From Prochlorococcus_E sp000760215 (GTDB taxonomy: Bacteria > Cyanobacteriota > Cyanobacteriia > PCC-6307 > Cyanobiaceae): a stretch of DNA of 64,000 nucleotides. A program made the position numbers and the translations under genes. The stretch lies in assembly GCF_047303175.1 (NCBI RefSeq), contig NZ_CP138945.1. One strand, 5' to 3'. Below the pieces are notes generated by a model. It worked only from the letters and a program-made list of their open reading frames with translations, was not told the origin of the DNA and did not search any database. Each line of letters begins with the position of its first letter. Within the stretch, counting starts at the first letter, position 1. Below, piece by piece: positions 9,208-16,896 of the stretch.

Positions 9208-9378
9208 ATGGATAAAGATGCTGCATCATCATTGGCAATGAGTTTAATTCTTGGTTATCGCAAGCAAATGCAAGCGACTGACTCCATTAATGAATTCTTA
9301 AAGATTGAGGAAAAAGAGATGGATTTAAAAGAGTCGCTCATAACATGGTTACAGGATGAAGTTAAAGGATGTTATTAA
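9208..9378 (+). CDS. 56-aa soluble helical small protein
   Basis: An ATG frame (MDKDAASSLAMSLILGYRKQ...). It is helical and acidic, with no transmembrane segment (INEFLKIEEKEMDLKESLIT). Its last base is the first base of the next ATG (taATG), a layout typical of translational coupling. Function unknown. Confidence 0.55.
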   Translation: MDKDAASSLAMSLILGYRKQMQATDSINEFLKIEEKEMDLKESLITWLQDEVKGCY

Positions 9379-9488
9379 TGCGTATAGCTTTTTCTTATAT
9401 CAAAATCGAAGCTTTCAGTGAGTGGATAATATCTGCTAGAAGAGTTTTCTTAGAGAAAATCAATTTGCAAATTGCACAAGCTCTTTAG
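9378..9488 (+). CDS. Candidate 36-aa peptide overlapping upstream stop
   Basis: The ATG at 9378 overlaps the upstream TAA by one base. It reads MRIAFSYIKIEAFSEWIISA..., a short basic amphipathic helix. Support rests on the overlap only, and it may not be a real protein. Confidence 0.35.
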   Translation: MRIAFSYIKIEAFSEWIISARRVFLEKINLQIAQAL

Positions 9489-9493
9489 AGCCA

Positions 9494-9610
9494 TCAAATG
9501 CGCGCAATTTTATTCTGTTTTAATTCATCCTTAATTTCCCATAGAAAAATCAAGGTAAAGGGGCAAAAGATAACCCCCAGTATTGGAATTATGAAATAAG
9601 TTAAGGACAT
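9494..9610 (-). CDS. 38-aa single-TM microprotein
   Basis: An ATG frame on the minus strand: MSLTYFIIPILGVIFCPFTL, then a basic tail (WEIKDELKQNKIARI). One clear membrane helix with a positive C-terminus. It ends 5 bp from the stop of a convergent small frame. Function unknown. Confidence 0.5.
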   Translation of the reverse strand: MSLTYFIIPILGVIFCPFTLIFLWEIKDELKQNKIARI

Positions 9611-9690
9611 GCTTTTTTGCTACTACTATTATTGATAGCTAGATAAAGATTTTTTGTAAATGTAAGATTTACTTAAATTTTTTATTTTAG

Positions 9691-9789
9691 TTACTTTCTT
9701 TTTCGTTTAAGTTGCACATAAATAATTAAGCACAGTAAAACAGTTAGATCGAAGCCAATATGCCAAGTGCTTAAGAAAGCATTGCTCAT
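9691..9789 (-). CDS. 32-aa single-TM microprotein
   Basis: An ATG frame: MSNAFLSTWHIGFDLTVLLC..., ending YVQLKRKRK. A single hydrophobic helix has a strongly positive C-terminal end. It lies about 80 bp upstream of the 38-aa gene on the same strand, so the two could share a transcript. Size and topology are like small photosystem subunits, but no such subunit is recognised. Confidence 0.5.
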   Translation of the reverse strand: MSNAFLSTWHIGFDLTVLLCLIIYVQLKRKRK

Positions 9790-9901
9790 TTATTTGATCT
9801 TTTTAGGGAATAATATTTTCTAGTTAAAGCAAAGCTCTTTGATTGCTGCAACAAGATGGGCCATTGATATTATCTTTAGAAAATCATTTTTTAGCTTTTA
9901 T

Positions 9902-10117
9902 TTATAGAAATTGCACCTCAGGTTTATGTTCTCCCATAATCACTACAAAAATAAAATAATTTTCTAGTGATCTAATTAAGAAGACCCTAGACCAATCGTC
10001 GAAAAGAGATTGAATTAATAAGTCTTGGGTCTTATTGCTGCTAGAAGGACAATAAGTCCGAGCCAGCCATAGATGAAAAAGAATTCGATCATGAGTGTTT
10101 TTATTAGTTAAGAGCAA
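9902..10117 (-). CDS. Doubtful 71-codon frame, alternative 25-aa TM peptide inside
   Basis: The 71-codon ATG frame ends SLENYFIFVVIMGEHKPEVQ... and its N-terminal half is not protein-like. A different frame at 10015-10092 (minus) reads MIEFFFIYGWLGLIVLLAAI and then RPKTY, a well-formed 25-aa single-helix peptide. Only one can be the product. Both are weak calls. Confidence 0.35.
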   Translation of the reverse strand: MLLTNKNTHDRILFHLWLARTYCPSSSNKTQDLLIQSLFDDWSRVFLIRSLENYFIFVVIMGEHKPEVQFL

Positions 10118-10334
10118 GAGCTACCCCAAATCAGCTCTTTAGCCGCTCCTGAAAGAGCTGAATAAGATTCATTTTGCTAGATATTGCTAAGGTCAAGGCA
10201 TTTAAAATATGAAAAATTAAATGACCTAGACCAACCCTGAAGAAGAAGGGAAGCTCTTCCAGTATAGTACATATGTTCTACGTCAAAGGCAAGCTTTCTT
10301 TGCTATGGAGAAGCTTTAAGGTGGTCGACCGATT

Positions 10335-10583
10335 TTATTTTGCAAGATCTTCCTCTGGTACTTTAGTTGATTCACTAATACGGTTTCTTGCGTCTTTGAT
10401 TAGTAAACTCGTTAAATCCTTCATGCTCTCAATTGAGTATTTCTGAGTTACAAATGCGAATCTTATAGCTTCCTTGATCTCGTCTTTGTATCTACTATTC
10501 GTGCTTATAGCTAAATAAGCGAAGCCAAAGTTAACTATGAAGTATGCGATAAGTAGTGCTCCAATAGTTTTTATTACTTTCAT
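10335..10583 (-). CDS. 82-aa signal-anchored small protein
   Basis: An ATG frame starting MKVIKTIGALLIAYFIVNFG, a lysine-led signal peptide or membrane anchor (residues 7-26). A charged helical domain follows (SRYKDEIKEAIRFAFVTQKY ... KDARNRISESTKVPEEDLAK). It starts 2 bp after the stop of the upstream small frame, suggesting an operon. Probably periplasmic or lumenal-facing. Function unknown. Confidence 0.65.
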   Translation of the reverse strand: MKVIKTIGALLIAYFIVNFGFAYLAISTNSRYKDEIKEAIRFAFVTQKYSIESMKDLTSLLIKDARNRISESTKVPEEDLAK

Positions 10584-10585
10584 TG

Positions 10586-10750
10586 CTATATGGCGACCCC
10601 TTTATCGTTTCTATAACTTTGTCGAATAGCCTTTGATTTCCACTTGATTTCTGCTGACTCTATTCTCATTAGATCTTCTTCGTACATAGAGGCCCCCCCT
10701 AATAGAAGTTCATCTATATTCAGAAGCCGAGCTATTGCTTTATTCCACAT
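10586..10750 (-). CDS. 54-aa basic helical small protein
   Basis: An ATG frame MWNKAIARLLNIDELLLGGA... continuing YEEDLMRIESAEIKWKSKAI. The frame stays open and protein-like upstream of this ATG (KVTIQPSQKRGLKS) but offers no standard start codon there. Another ATG lies at residue 22, preceded by a G-rich run. Its stop is 2 bp before the start of the 82-aa gene. No family is recognised. Confidence 0.5.
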   Translation of the reverse strand: MWNKAIARLLNIDELLLGGASMYEEDLMRIESAEIKWKSKAIRQSYRNDKGVAI

Positions 10751-10961
10751 TGACTTAAGGCCTCTCTTCTGAGATGGTTGGATGGTTACTTTCTTAATTA
10801 ACCTTAGAAAGGTTATTAATGCTATAAGTAATTCGGTTTAATTCTTTTTGCGTTATGAATCTTGATATTTGCGATTACACTACATCCTTTTATTGCTTAT
10901 CTTACTGACTCGCATTAACACATATAGCCATACAAAAGCGGTGATTTAAGATTATGAAAAT

Positions 10962-11105
10962 ATGATTTTCATGTCTAAAAACTATAGCCCTCAAGATTTC
11001 TTGTACGATCTTGCATATATTGCAGTCCTAATAGGAATTACCCTATTTGTCATTGGATCTTTTCCAGGTTTTTTGGGGAATATATCCCAAATATTTAAAC
11101 CTTGA
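10962..11105 (+). CDS. 47-aa single-TM microprotein
   Basis: An ATG frame MIFMSKNYSPQDFLYDLAYI..., with a second ATG at codon 4 that may be the true start. One membrane helix (YIAVLIGITLFVIGSFPGFL) is followed by a short tail. Its stop is 3 bp before the start of the next small membrane gene, so the pair is likely an operon. The opposing minus-strand frame is rejected. Confidence 0.6.
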   Translation: MIFMSKNYSPQDFLYDLAYIAVLIGITLFVIGSFPGFLGNISQIFKP

Positions 11106-11108
11106 GTA

Positions 11109-11312
11109 ATGGACTTATCATCTTTCTCAATGATTAAGGTTAATTCCAGTCTATTATTGACTTTTTTTTTCTTAGCCAATTTATTTATAATATATTTTTT
11201 AATTCTCACTCTTAAAAAAAATGTTGATAGACAAATAAATAGTCAAATAGATAAGATGATCCCTTTAAAAAGTCTAAGAGATAAAGTAAGAATTCAGATT
11301 AAATGGAGGTAA
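11109..11312 (+). CDS. 67-aa single-TM microprotein with basic tail
   Basis: An ATG frame MDLSSFSMIKVNSSLLLTFF. The membrane helix at residues 13-35 (LLLTFFFLANLFIIYFLILT) leads to a basic helical tail (LKKNVDRQINSQIDKMIPLK). It immediately follows the 47-aa gene. The positive-inside rule puts the C-terminus in the cytoplasm. Function unknown. Confidence 0.6.
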   Translation: MDLSSFSMIKVNSSLLLTFFFLANLFIIYFLILTLKKNVDRQINSQIDKMIPLKSLRDKVRIQIKWR

Positions 11313-11433
11313 AATATCAACTTGTAAGAATTTTTACCATATTACTTTAAAATCTAATATGCTTAATAATAATTATTTGCTTGTAATTCTTATTCCATTA
11401 TTTTCTTGAATCTATAGCTTATTTTTTAGAGCA

Positions 11434-11670
11434 TTAAAATATTCCAGAGATCATCCAGGGGATTGCAATAACTGAAAACGCTAGTAGCAGACTAGTACTT
11501 CTCATGAATTTACTCCACAGGACTATGGTTTTTTCCCTTGAGCTAGAGATTATCCGATCAATTACAAACGAAATTAAAAATAGCAAAATCGAAATAGATT
11601 CTCCAAGATATTGATACCAAGTTAATTGAGTAAACCAAACAGATAGACGAGAAAATATCAAATCAATCAT
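11434..11670 (-). CDS. 78-aa two-TM small membrane protein
   Basis: An ATG frame MIDLIFSRLSVWFTQLTWYQ. Two hydrophobic segments (GESISILLFLISFVIDRI and SLLLAFSVIAIPWMISGIF) flank a short polar loop (SSSREKTIVLWSKFMRST). The family is not recognised. Confidence 0.6.
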   Translation of the reverse strand: MIDLIFSRLSVWFTQLTWYQYLGESISILLFLISFVIDRIISSSREKTIVLWSKFMRSTSLLLAFSVIAIPWMISGIF

Positions 11671-11843
11671 TTGAGCAATGTTAGAACTAATTTATTATAG
11701 TAAACATAAAATTTAATATTATTTGGCAAGAAAATATTAAATCCCATGTAATATTGCTAAGCACATTTAGCTTCAGGAATTTATACTGCCTAGTTATCAA
11801 TTTCTAGTGTTTTCTTTCTCTATGTTTAGTCCATTAAGCTGAA

Positions 11844-12071
11844 CTAGTCTCTCCCATATGCAGTCCTAAGATTTCCCAGGAATTTATATTGCTCCTGATT
11901 TGAACCAAGATTTTGAATAAGCTTGCTTATTGCAAATTGGGACTGCCTTGAGAATTTAGAGCGAACTCTAATAGGAGATGGTGCTTTTGTTGCTGTAGGC
12001 ATTTGCGAAATCGTTTCTAAACTATGTTTTAGCGCATTTATTATATGAATACATAGAGAATTTATGCCCAT
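11844..12071 (-). CDS. Candidate 75-aa basic soluble protein
   Basis: An ATG frame (MGINSLCIHIINALKHSLET...) with a basic Arg/Ser-rich middle (SPIRVRSKFSRQSQFAISKL) and end (EQYKFLGNLRTAYGRD). No membrane segment and no known motif. It sits alone between other minus-strand and plus-strand genes. Confidence 0.45.
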   Translation of the reverse strand: MGINSLCIHIINALKHSLETISQMPTATKAPSPIRVRSKFSRQSQFAISKLIQNLGSNQEQYKFLGNLRTAYGRD

Positions 12072-12294
12072 TTCCCTTTTTCACTATTTTTGCTTCTTCT
12101 TTTAAAAATCCATTCCTCTCCGCGCTCTCTTTATAGCTAATGTTATCAATCCAAATAAATTAAATGTTTTTCAAGTTATACTTAGCGATACTAAAATTAA
12201 TCTATTGATAAAGGCAAGCTCTACCATCAAATATTAATTTGAGCGTTGTCTTAGTCAATATAAGAAGATTTAAAACACTCCCTTTAAAGATCAA

Positions 12295-12903
12295 ATGAAC
12301 TTAGCGCGATTTTTAATATTGGATACTGTCTTAATATTACTAACATTAATTATTTACATTAACTTTAAAGATAATGAGCATAAACTCGCCACAGATTTCA
12401 ATGTAAATGCTGAAACACTTCCTTCTCTAGAAGATATTTTAGAGATGGAAAATCTTGCTAAAAAAAATGGTAGTGGAATTGAGATTGACTCATTACTTGG
12501 GCATTGGCAATTCGTTTCCGTGTGGAAACAAAATGCAGATAAAGAAGATAAGCTTTCGAGCTCATTATTACGATTATTTTCAGCAAGTTTAGATTTACGA
12601 AAACTAACATCAGATAAAGATTTCCCAACTCTTTCGCTTTCTAATACTATTGAGTTTGGACCTTTGCTAATCAGGTTTCTAGGTTTAGGAGGAATTAGAG
12701 GCAAACAACCTCTTTTACCTTTCTTTTTTGAAAGAATAGAACTTAAATTAGGCAAACTTGTTCTTATAAATCGGCTCCTTAATGAACCAGATGAAAAAGA
12801 CATGCCTTTTTTTTCGCTTATTGCTAAATCAAATAAAGACGGTTGGCTTGTTGCCAGAGGTCGAGGAGGAGGAATTGCTCTTTGGTTAATGAGCAATAAA
12901 TGA
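12295..12903 (+). CDS. 202-aa anchored lipocalin/fibrillin-like candidate
   Basis: An ATG frame starting MNLARFLILDTVLILLTLII, a signal anchor at residues 5-23. The rest is beta-rich. A GxW element (SLLGHWQFVSVWKQ, about residues 68-81) begins the domain, a middle beta block reads TLSLSNTIEFGPLLIRFLGL, and the end GWLVARGRGGGIALWLMSN closes it. This arrangement is typical of cyanobacterial PAP/fibrillin-like or lipocalin-like proteins that bind lipids or pigments in membranes. The family match is by pattern only. A long antisense frame over most of the gene is a codon-bias shadow. Confidence 0.7.
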   Translation: MNLARFLILDTVLILLTLIIYINFKDNEHKLATDFNVNAETLPSLEDILEMENLAKKNGSGIEIDSLLGHWQFVSVWKQNADKEDKLSSSLLRLFSASLDLRKLTSDKDFPTLSLSNTIEFGPLLIRFLGLGGIRGKQPLLPFFFERIELKLGKLVLINRLLNEPDEKDMPFFSLIAKSNKDGWLVARGRGGGIALWLMSNK

Positions 12904-13186
12904 GTCCTTAAGACTTGATTTATGCAGTTTTCTTTCGACTTGATATCGTCCGAAATAAAAATCTTTTACTAAGATAAGTAGAGATCACTTAGTATTCAGT
13001 GATATGAATATGATCGCCTTGGACGTTCTCTAAGTATTTAGCGGGGATTTTGGAAGACTGGATATAAGAGAATGGTGAAATACGAGGAAAAGCTGATGCA
13101 CTTTTGCAACCTTATAACTTTTTAATTCCCTTTTATTGCAATTAAAAGACGATTGCGTAATTTTTATAACATAGATTTTTTTTTAA

Positions 13187-13555
13187 ATGCAACAGATCAA
13201 TTTTAAAGCAGTCAACTTTGCTTTAATGTTTGGACTTTCACTTTTAACTGCTTATTTCACTTTGCAAAATACAGCTTCAACAACTGTGAATCTGCTACCA
13301 GGTGTTTCAGGATCGCTTCCTATTGCCGCATTGGTAATCATCTCCTCAGGAATAGGTGCTTGTGGAGCTTGGTTTTTTGCTAGTTGGACAGATAAGTTGA
13401 GAGGTGATGAGATAAAAGAACTACAAAATACTAAGAGTCGAATCAAGGAATTAGAAGTAGATTTAATTAGGCTTAAAACAAAGCAGAACAACATATTCCC
13501 TTTCACCAGTTTCTCATCGGATAAATTACCTGCTCAAGATCACGAAGCAGCCTAA
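13187..13555 (+). CDS. LapA-like (DUF1049) membrane protein
   Basis: 122 aa. Two hydrophobic segments (residues 8-26 and 42-66) carry the DUF1049 pattern: F-x-x-Q-N in AYFTLQNTASTTVNLLPGV, then a glycine-rich second helix. A C-terminal coiled coil follows (DEIKELQNTKSRIKELEVDL). In proteobacteria LapA helps control lipopolysaccharide assembly; in cyanobacteria the role is not established. It stands alone on this strand. Confidence 0.75.
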   Translation: MQQINFKAVNFALMFGLSLLTAYFTLQNTASTTVNLLPGVSGSLPIAALVIISSGIGACGAWFFASWTDKLRGDEIKELQNTKSRIKELEVDLIRLKTKQNNIFPFTSFSSDKLPAQDHEAA

Positions 13556-13775
13556 TGATTTCTCTTGACAACTTTATTAGTCAGTATCTGTTTTAATTGG
13601 TTTGTATTAATTTGCTTTTATTTTAAATTCATAGTGATTAGGTTATAAAAAAATATATTAGATAATACTTTATTAAACTTAAAGTCAAGTCAAGTAACTT
13701 TATTCCCTTAAAGATCATATCTCTTATATTAAGCACTGCTAATGTTTTGGCAATGCTTAATATTTGTTTTAATAG

Positions 13776-14129
13776 CTATACGAAAAAATCAAGATTGGGA
13801 TCTTCATCTGGAAGATCAAATTTAATATCATGTTCTCTTTTTAATCCATAAGCATCTGTGACCTTTATCATTAATTTTCCTAAAACTTCAGACCAAACTT
13901 CCTCTGTACTCAGCCACATTTTCTGACTAAATTCTTTATTAAAAACTTCATCACTTGCTCTTTTCTTATCAATTTCAAAAACCTTTTTGAGGCCTTCTTC
14001 GCTTAATAATGACTTTGCTTTATAATAACCCATCATCATCATTTTAAGACCAACCTTTTGTTGTTCATCCTCATATTTACGTAGAGCATCCTCCCTGCAT
14101 TCCTTTGCAAAATCAGGTGTGATTTCCAT
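13776..14129 (-). CDS. Hypothetical cytoplasmic helical protein, about 117 aa
   Basis: The start is set at the ATG giving MEITPDFAKECREDALRKYE. An ATG six codons upstream (14147) is also possible. The protein is charged and helical with a methionine run (KVGLKMMMMGYYKAKSLLSE) and an acidic end (KFDLPDEDPNLDFFV). No signal or membrane segment. The family is not recognised. Confidence 0.65.
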   Translation of the reverse strand: MEITPDFAKECREDALRKYEDEQQKVGLKMMMMGYYKAKSLLSEEGLKKVFEIDKKRASDEVFNKEFSQKMWLSTEEVWSEVLGKLMIKVTDAYGLKREHDIKFDLPDEDPNLDFFV

Positions 14130-14319
14130 TGCAATAAACATATACACTTATTAAGTATAACTTGCAATTTTTTAATCTGTTAGTTCAGCTATTAAAGATG
14201 TATAATTCTCTTCTTTTTTCTTTTATGCTTTTTTAAGAGGGACTATTGACTTTATATTCATTTTAGCTTTTTTGTTTATGCTTTCTCTTGCTTTCTCTTG
14301 CTTTCTTGAGGGAGTATTA

Positions 14320-14586
14320 TCAATTAGGACTTAGACTATTATCTTTTAATTGATATATTAATTCTGTTGAGTCTATTTTCAGATAATCTGAAATCCTCCT
14401 AATCATACCTATTATAAATACCATCTCAGGTAGATTTTGCTGTTGGGCCTCTTCTAATGCAATTAATCTTTCCTTAGGAATATAGAGATTCTTAGAAAGT
14501 GATTCAATGGATAAGCTATCTTTTTCCCTCGCCTCCCTAATCATCTGGCCAATCTGCTTTAGGACTTTAAATTGTTTTTCATTCAT
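14320..14586 (-). CDS. RodZ-type helix-turn-helix protein (HTH_25)
   Basis: 88 aa. The fold QIGQMIREAREKDSLSIESL, then SKNLYIPKERLIALEEA and the LPEMVFIIGMIRRISDYLKI segment, matches the N-terminal helix-turn-helix domain of RodZ-like proteins. RodZ also has a membrane helix and a periplasmic domain, both absent here, so this is a stand-alone HTH. It may be a regulator or a partner-binding domain. It lies about 270 bp downstream, on the same strand, of the terminator that ends the adjacent small-protein operon. Confidence 0.75.
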   Translation of the reverse strand: MNEKQFKVLKQIGQMIREAREKDSLSIESLSKNLYIPKERLIALEEAQQQNLPEMVFIIGMIRRISDYLKIDSTELIYQLKDNSLSPN

Positions 14587-14840
14587 CTAAATTATAGCTT
14601 ATAATTCAATTATCCTTTTTTAGCAATTTTATTAACTTATTTCAACCTATTGTATATTAATATACTAAGTACTTTTGCAAAGTCAAAATCAATTCTTAAT
14701 ACCGGAGTGGCTTAAACCATTAATTCAATTGATTTTGAGGTAAACGAATAGCGATTAAATCCTTATACAATCAAAAGTAAACTAATTAGTTTCTTCTGAA
14801 ATTAACTAATATCTTTTAAACTATATAAAAAGTCCAAAAT

Positions 14841-14897
14841 GCATTACCACATTAAAATAGGCCAATTGAAAATCGGCCTATTTTAATGTGGTAATGC
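14841..14897 (-). terminator. Perfect 23-bp hairpin, terminator of minus-strand small operon
   Basis: Positions 14841-14863 and 14875-14897 are exact reverse complements around an 11-nt loop. It begins 15 bp after the stop of the small gene ending at 14913 and is followed on the minus strand by a T-rich stretch (attttggactttttat). That fits an intrinsic terminator for the operon to its right. Confidence 0.7.
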
Positions 14898-14912
14898 TTG
14901 AATTTATATTGA

Positions 14913-15053
14913 TTAATTGTCCTCAACGTCAAATTTAGATAGGTTGGGCCCTGCAATGGCACCTACAACAACAAAAAGGATTAGGGAAACAGCTCCAGCT
15001 GCAGCTGCAGAAGGAGTGAATCCACCTATTGCGAAAGAAGCTAGAAGATTCAT
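14913..15053 (-). CDS. 46-aa single-TM microprotein (SAA-GP type)
   Basis: An ATG frame MNLLASFAIGGFTPSAAAAG, then one membrane helix ending AGPNLSKFDVEDN. Eight of 23 core positions match the small protein at 35435-35584 (SAA..G.....LF.......GP followed by N or D), so the two appear related. The acidic C-terminus after GP is shared in outline. Size and shape resemble minor thylakoid subunits, but none is identified. The start overlaps the upstream stop (ATGA). A strong terminator follows. The plus-strand frame over it is a shadow. Confidence 0.65.
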   Translation of the reverse strand: MNLLASFAIGGFTPSAAAAGAVSLILFVVVGAIAGPNLSKFDVEDN

Positions 15054-15247
15054 AAATAAAATGGAATATCAGGAGAGCATACAAACTTACTGTTGCATGG
15101 TAGGAGATTTATCTTAATTTCTTCGTATTTAGTTGGATTTAAAGAGGATGCCAAATAAAGCCTTTCTATAACTTTCCTGGATGGCTTCCTCTTAACTCTT
15201 CCTTTCTTCATCAATGCAATATTTAGAACAATATATTTCTTTTGCAA
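15050..15247 (-). CDS. Candidate 65-aa basic small protein
   Basis: The frame begins MQKKYIVLNIALMKKGRVKR, with a second ATG at codon 13. It is rich in Lys/Arg (KKGRVKRKPSRKVIERLYLA) and ends CSPDIPFYL. Its TGA overlaps the ATG of the following microprotein in an ATGA junction, which favours translational coupling. Family unknown. Confidence 0.4.
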   Translation of the reverse strand: MQKKYIVLNIALMKKGRVKRKPSRKVIERLYLASSLNPTKYEEIKINLLPCNSKFVCSPDIPFYL

Positions 15248-15259
15248 TGATCCTGAAAC

Positions 15260-15376
15260 TTATATAAATCCTAAAGAACCGGCAGTAAAGCCAATTGCCA
15301 CGAAAAAGGCAAATTCGATTAAGTCCCTACTTCCAGTTGGAATAGAAGCTAATGCAATGCAAATTCGTTGAGCCAT
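15260..15376 (-). CDS. 38-aa single-TM microprotein
   Basis: An ATG frame MAQRICIALASIPTGSRDLI followed by EFAFFVAIGFTAGSLGFI. One hydrophobic segment with a polar start. It heads a small minus-strand run of three small frames ending at the terminator near 14.87 kb. Function unknown. Confidence 0.5.
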   Translation of the reverse strand: MAQRICIALASIPTGSRDLIEFAFFVAIGFTAGSLGFI

Positions 15377-15472
15377 TTGATCCTTGTACTCACAGGAAAA
15401 GAGAAACTAATTAAAAATTTCTAAATCTGTGAGCAATAAGAGCAAAATTGATCAAAACATTATACTTTTTAC

Positions 15473-15608
15473 TGATTTTTAAATAGGTTTCTTGGGTCAC
15501 TGCGCCTACTAGCTAAGATTTTCATCAAAATCAGCACATCTATTTCTTTGAAGAAATTATTCAGAGGAATTTATAAAATAAAAAAAACCGCCCTAGGGCG
15601 GTTTTTTT
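15473..15608 (+). ncRNA. Candidate small RNA ending at an orphan terminator
   Basis: A strong intrinsic terminator ends at 15608 with no gene before it on this strand. A TATACT box at 15461-15466 would start transcription near 15473. The roughly 135-nt product would contain two further hairpins (gattttcatcaaaatc, and atttctttgaagaaat) before the terminator. No open frame is convincing. The promoter and RNA are inferences from these elements. Confidence 0.4.
15581..15608. terminator. GC-rich palindromic intrinsic terminator
   Basis: A perfect 28-base palindrome: A7, then the self-complementary core ccgccctagggcgg, then T7. Being symmetrical, it could act on either strand. The nearest flanking genes both start away from it, so it belongs to an unannotated transcript. 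Confidence 0.85.
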
Positions 15609-15992
15609 CGTTGAGCTCAAAAAAGTGTTACCTAGTTTCCACTTTTCAGAGGCTCGCTCCTCACATAAGTATAATTACGTAAGTATTAGTTTTTGGCAAG
15701 CAATTAACTCGAGAAACTTCTTATTTCTTGGAATGCTGACAATTGAGACCCCTTTGTTCCTTCAAGTTAGTCTCTTTAGATCGTTTATAAAAAGAGAACT
15801 ATTTTTTGATGTTCTATTGCTATAAAGCCTTTATGCTAATTTTTCAGGAATAATTAGAGAATAGTGATTCAGATTGTATTCTCATGAGCAATTTATAGAT
15901 TTTCAAAGTCATTTTGCTATTTTCAGATTTACGAGACAAAAAAAATGGAAAAAACTAGGCTGATAGACTTAGATTATTAAAGTGATTCTTAA

Positions 15993-16376
15993 ATGAGCAC
16001 GAAGCTTGTTTTCCTTTACGACGGTCAATGCCCATTTTGCAATAAGTTTGCAGAGCTACTCGAATTAAAAAGCTCTATTCCGAATCTTTCCATTATTGAT
16101 GGAAGGACTCACCCTAGAGAAATTAATGACTTATTGAAAAATGGTTACGACCTTGATAATGGAGCAATTCTATTAAAAAACAAAGAAATCTTGCATGGAT
16201 CTAGTGCTATTAATTGGATCTGTTCCCAGATTGAAAACCCTTCAAATTCATTGCTTAAAATACTTGCCATAACCTTCTCTTCCAGCAAAAGAACTGATTT
16301 TATATTCCCTTTTCTTCTGATTGCTAGAAGAACACTACTTTTTTTTAAAGGTGTCCCAAATAAGATTAGGTTTTGA
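15993..16376 (+). CDS. DCC-family thiol-disulfide oxidoreductase-like protein (DUF393)
   Basis: 127 aa. The DCC family opens with a D-x-x-C-x-x-C motif, seen here as FLYDGQCPFCNKFAELLEL at residues 8-26, with cysteines at 14 and 17. Later HGSSAINWICSQI matches the G-x-x-A elements of the family. These thioredoxin-fold proteins are predicted redox enzymes with unknown partners. No signal peptide, so cytoplasmic. It is tail-to-tail with the GIY-YIG-like gene, 16 bp apart. Confidence 0.85.
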   Translation: MSTKLVFLYDGQCPFCNKFAELLELKSSIPNLSIIDGRTHPREINDLLKNGYDLDNGAILLKNKEILHGSSAINWICSQIENPSNSLLKILAITFSSSKRTDFIFPFLLIARRTLLFFKGVPNKIRF

Positions 16377-16392
16377 TGTCATCAAAAATTGT

Positions 16393-16896
16393 TTAGTTAA
16401 GAGCTTTAATCTTATTTTTTCTAGCAATTACAAATGCTATTAATCCTGCAGCTAAATGAACTGTGAATTTTGTTTTTTCATTTAACATGACTGGAGGGTG
16501 TATATAGCCTGCGATAAAAATCACTGTAAAAGGAAGCACTGCAAGCTTTAGTGAGCTTTGACGGATACCCCAAAAGATACATGAAAGAGGTGAAGTTAGT
16601 ATTGTAATTATTCCTATGAATAAGGGATTGCATTTTCCTCTGCGATAAGAAGATATAGATAGGTCTCTTTTGCATTCAGAAAGCTGTTGCTTGTCTAGTC
16701 TGAAGTATTCAGTTTGAGGAATTCGCGCATGCTTATATTTTTTATGCAATTTTTTTTCTAGCTCTTCATATTCATCTATTTTTAATACCTTTAATATTTG
16801 ATCTGGTTTGAGAACTTTCATACGGTGATTGATATTTCTGGTAACCCCAATCTTAAAAAGATCTTTATTTCTTATAAGATAAATGTGACCAGCCAT
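16393..16896 (-). CDS. GIY-YIG/T5orf172-like protein with C-terminal membrane anchor
   Basis: 167 aa. Residues 4-75 resemble the T5orf172 branch of the GIY-YIG fold. HIYLIRN (4-10) and LFKIGVT (13-19) stand for the GIY and YIG strands, Arg25 sits in NINHRMKVL, and Glu63 is in QTEYFRL. These positions fit the catalytic Arg and Glu of the fold. The C-terminal half has two hydrophobic segments (PLFIGIITILTSPLSCIFWG and LAVLPFTVIFIAGYIHP), which is unusual for a nuclease domain. A second copy lies at 41389-41769. Whether it cuts DNA is unknown. Confidence 0.65.
   Translation of the reverse strand: MAGHIYLIRNKDLFKIGVTRNINHRMKVLKPDQILKVLKIDEYEELEKKLHKKYKHARIPQTEYFRLDKQQLSECKRDLSISSYRRGKCNPLFIGIITILTSPLSCIFWGIRQSSLKLAVLPFTVIFIAGYIHPPVMLNEKTKFTVHLAAGLIAFVIARKNKIKALN

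Noticed and set aside
10991..11209. 72-codon minus-strand frame
   Set aside because: It covers two tandem plus-strand microproteins with clear membrane helices.
12354..12896. 180-codon antisense frame
   Set aside because: It lies opposite a gene with a signal anchor and lipocalin-like pattern; its own sequence is Ser/Pro/Lys-rich without any domain.
15650..15670. Yfr1-like CUCCUCACA sequence
   Set aside because: The known Yfr1 core is ACUCCUCACAC within a defined hairpin context; here the core and flanking stems do not fit.
15625..15825. 66-codon plus-strand frame
   Set aside because: No motif and poor composition; it lies in a leader region after the palindromic terminator.
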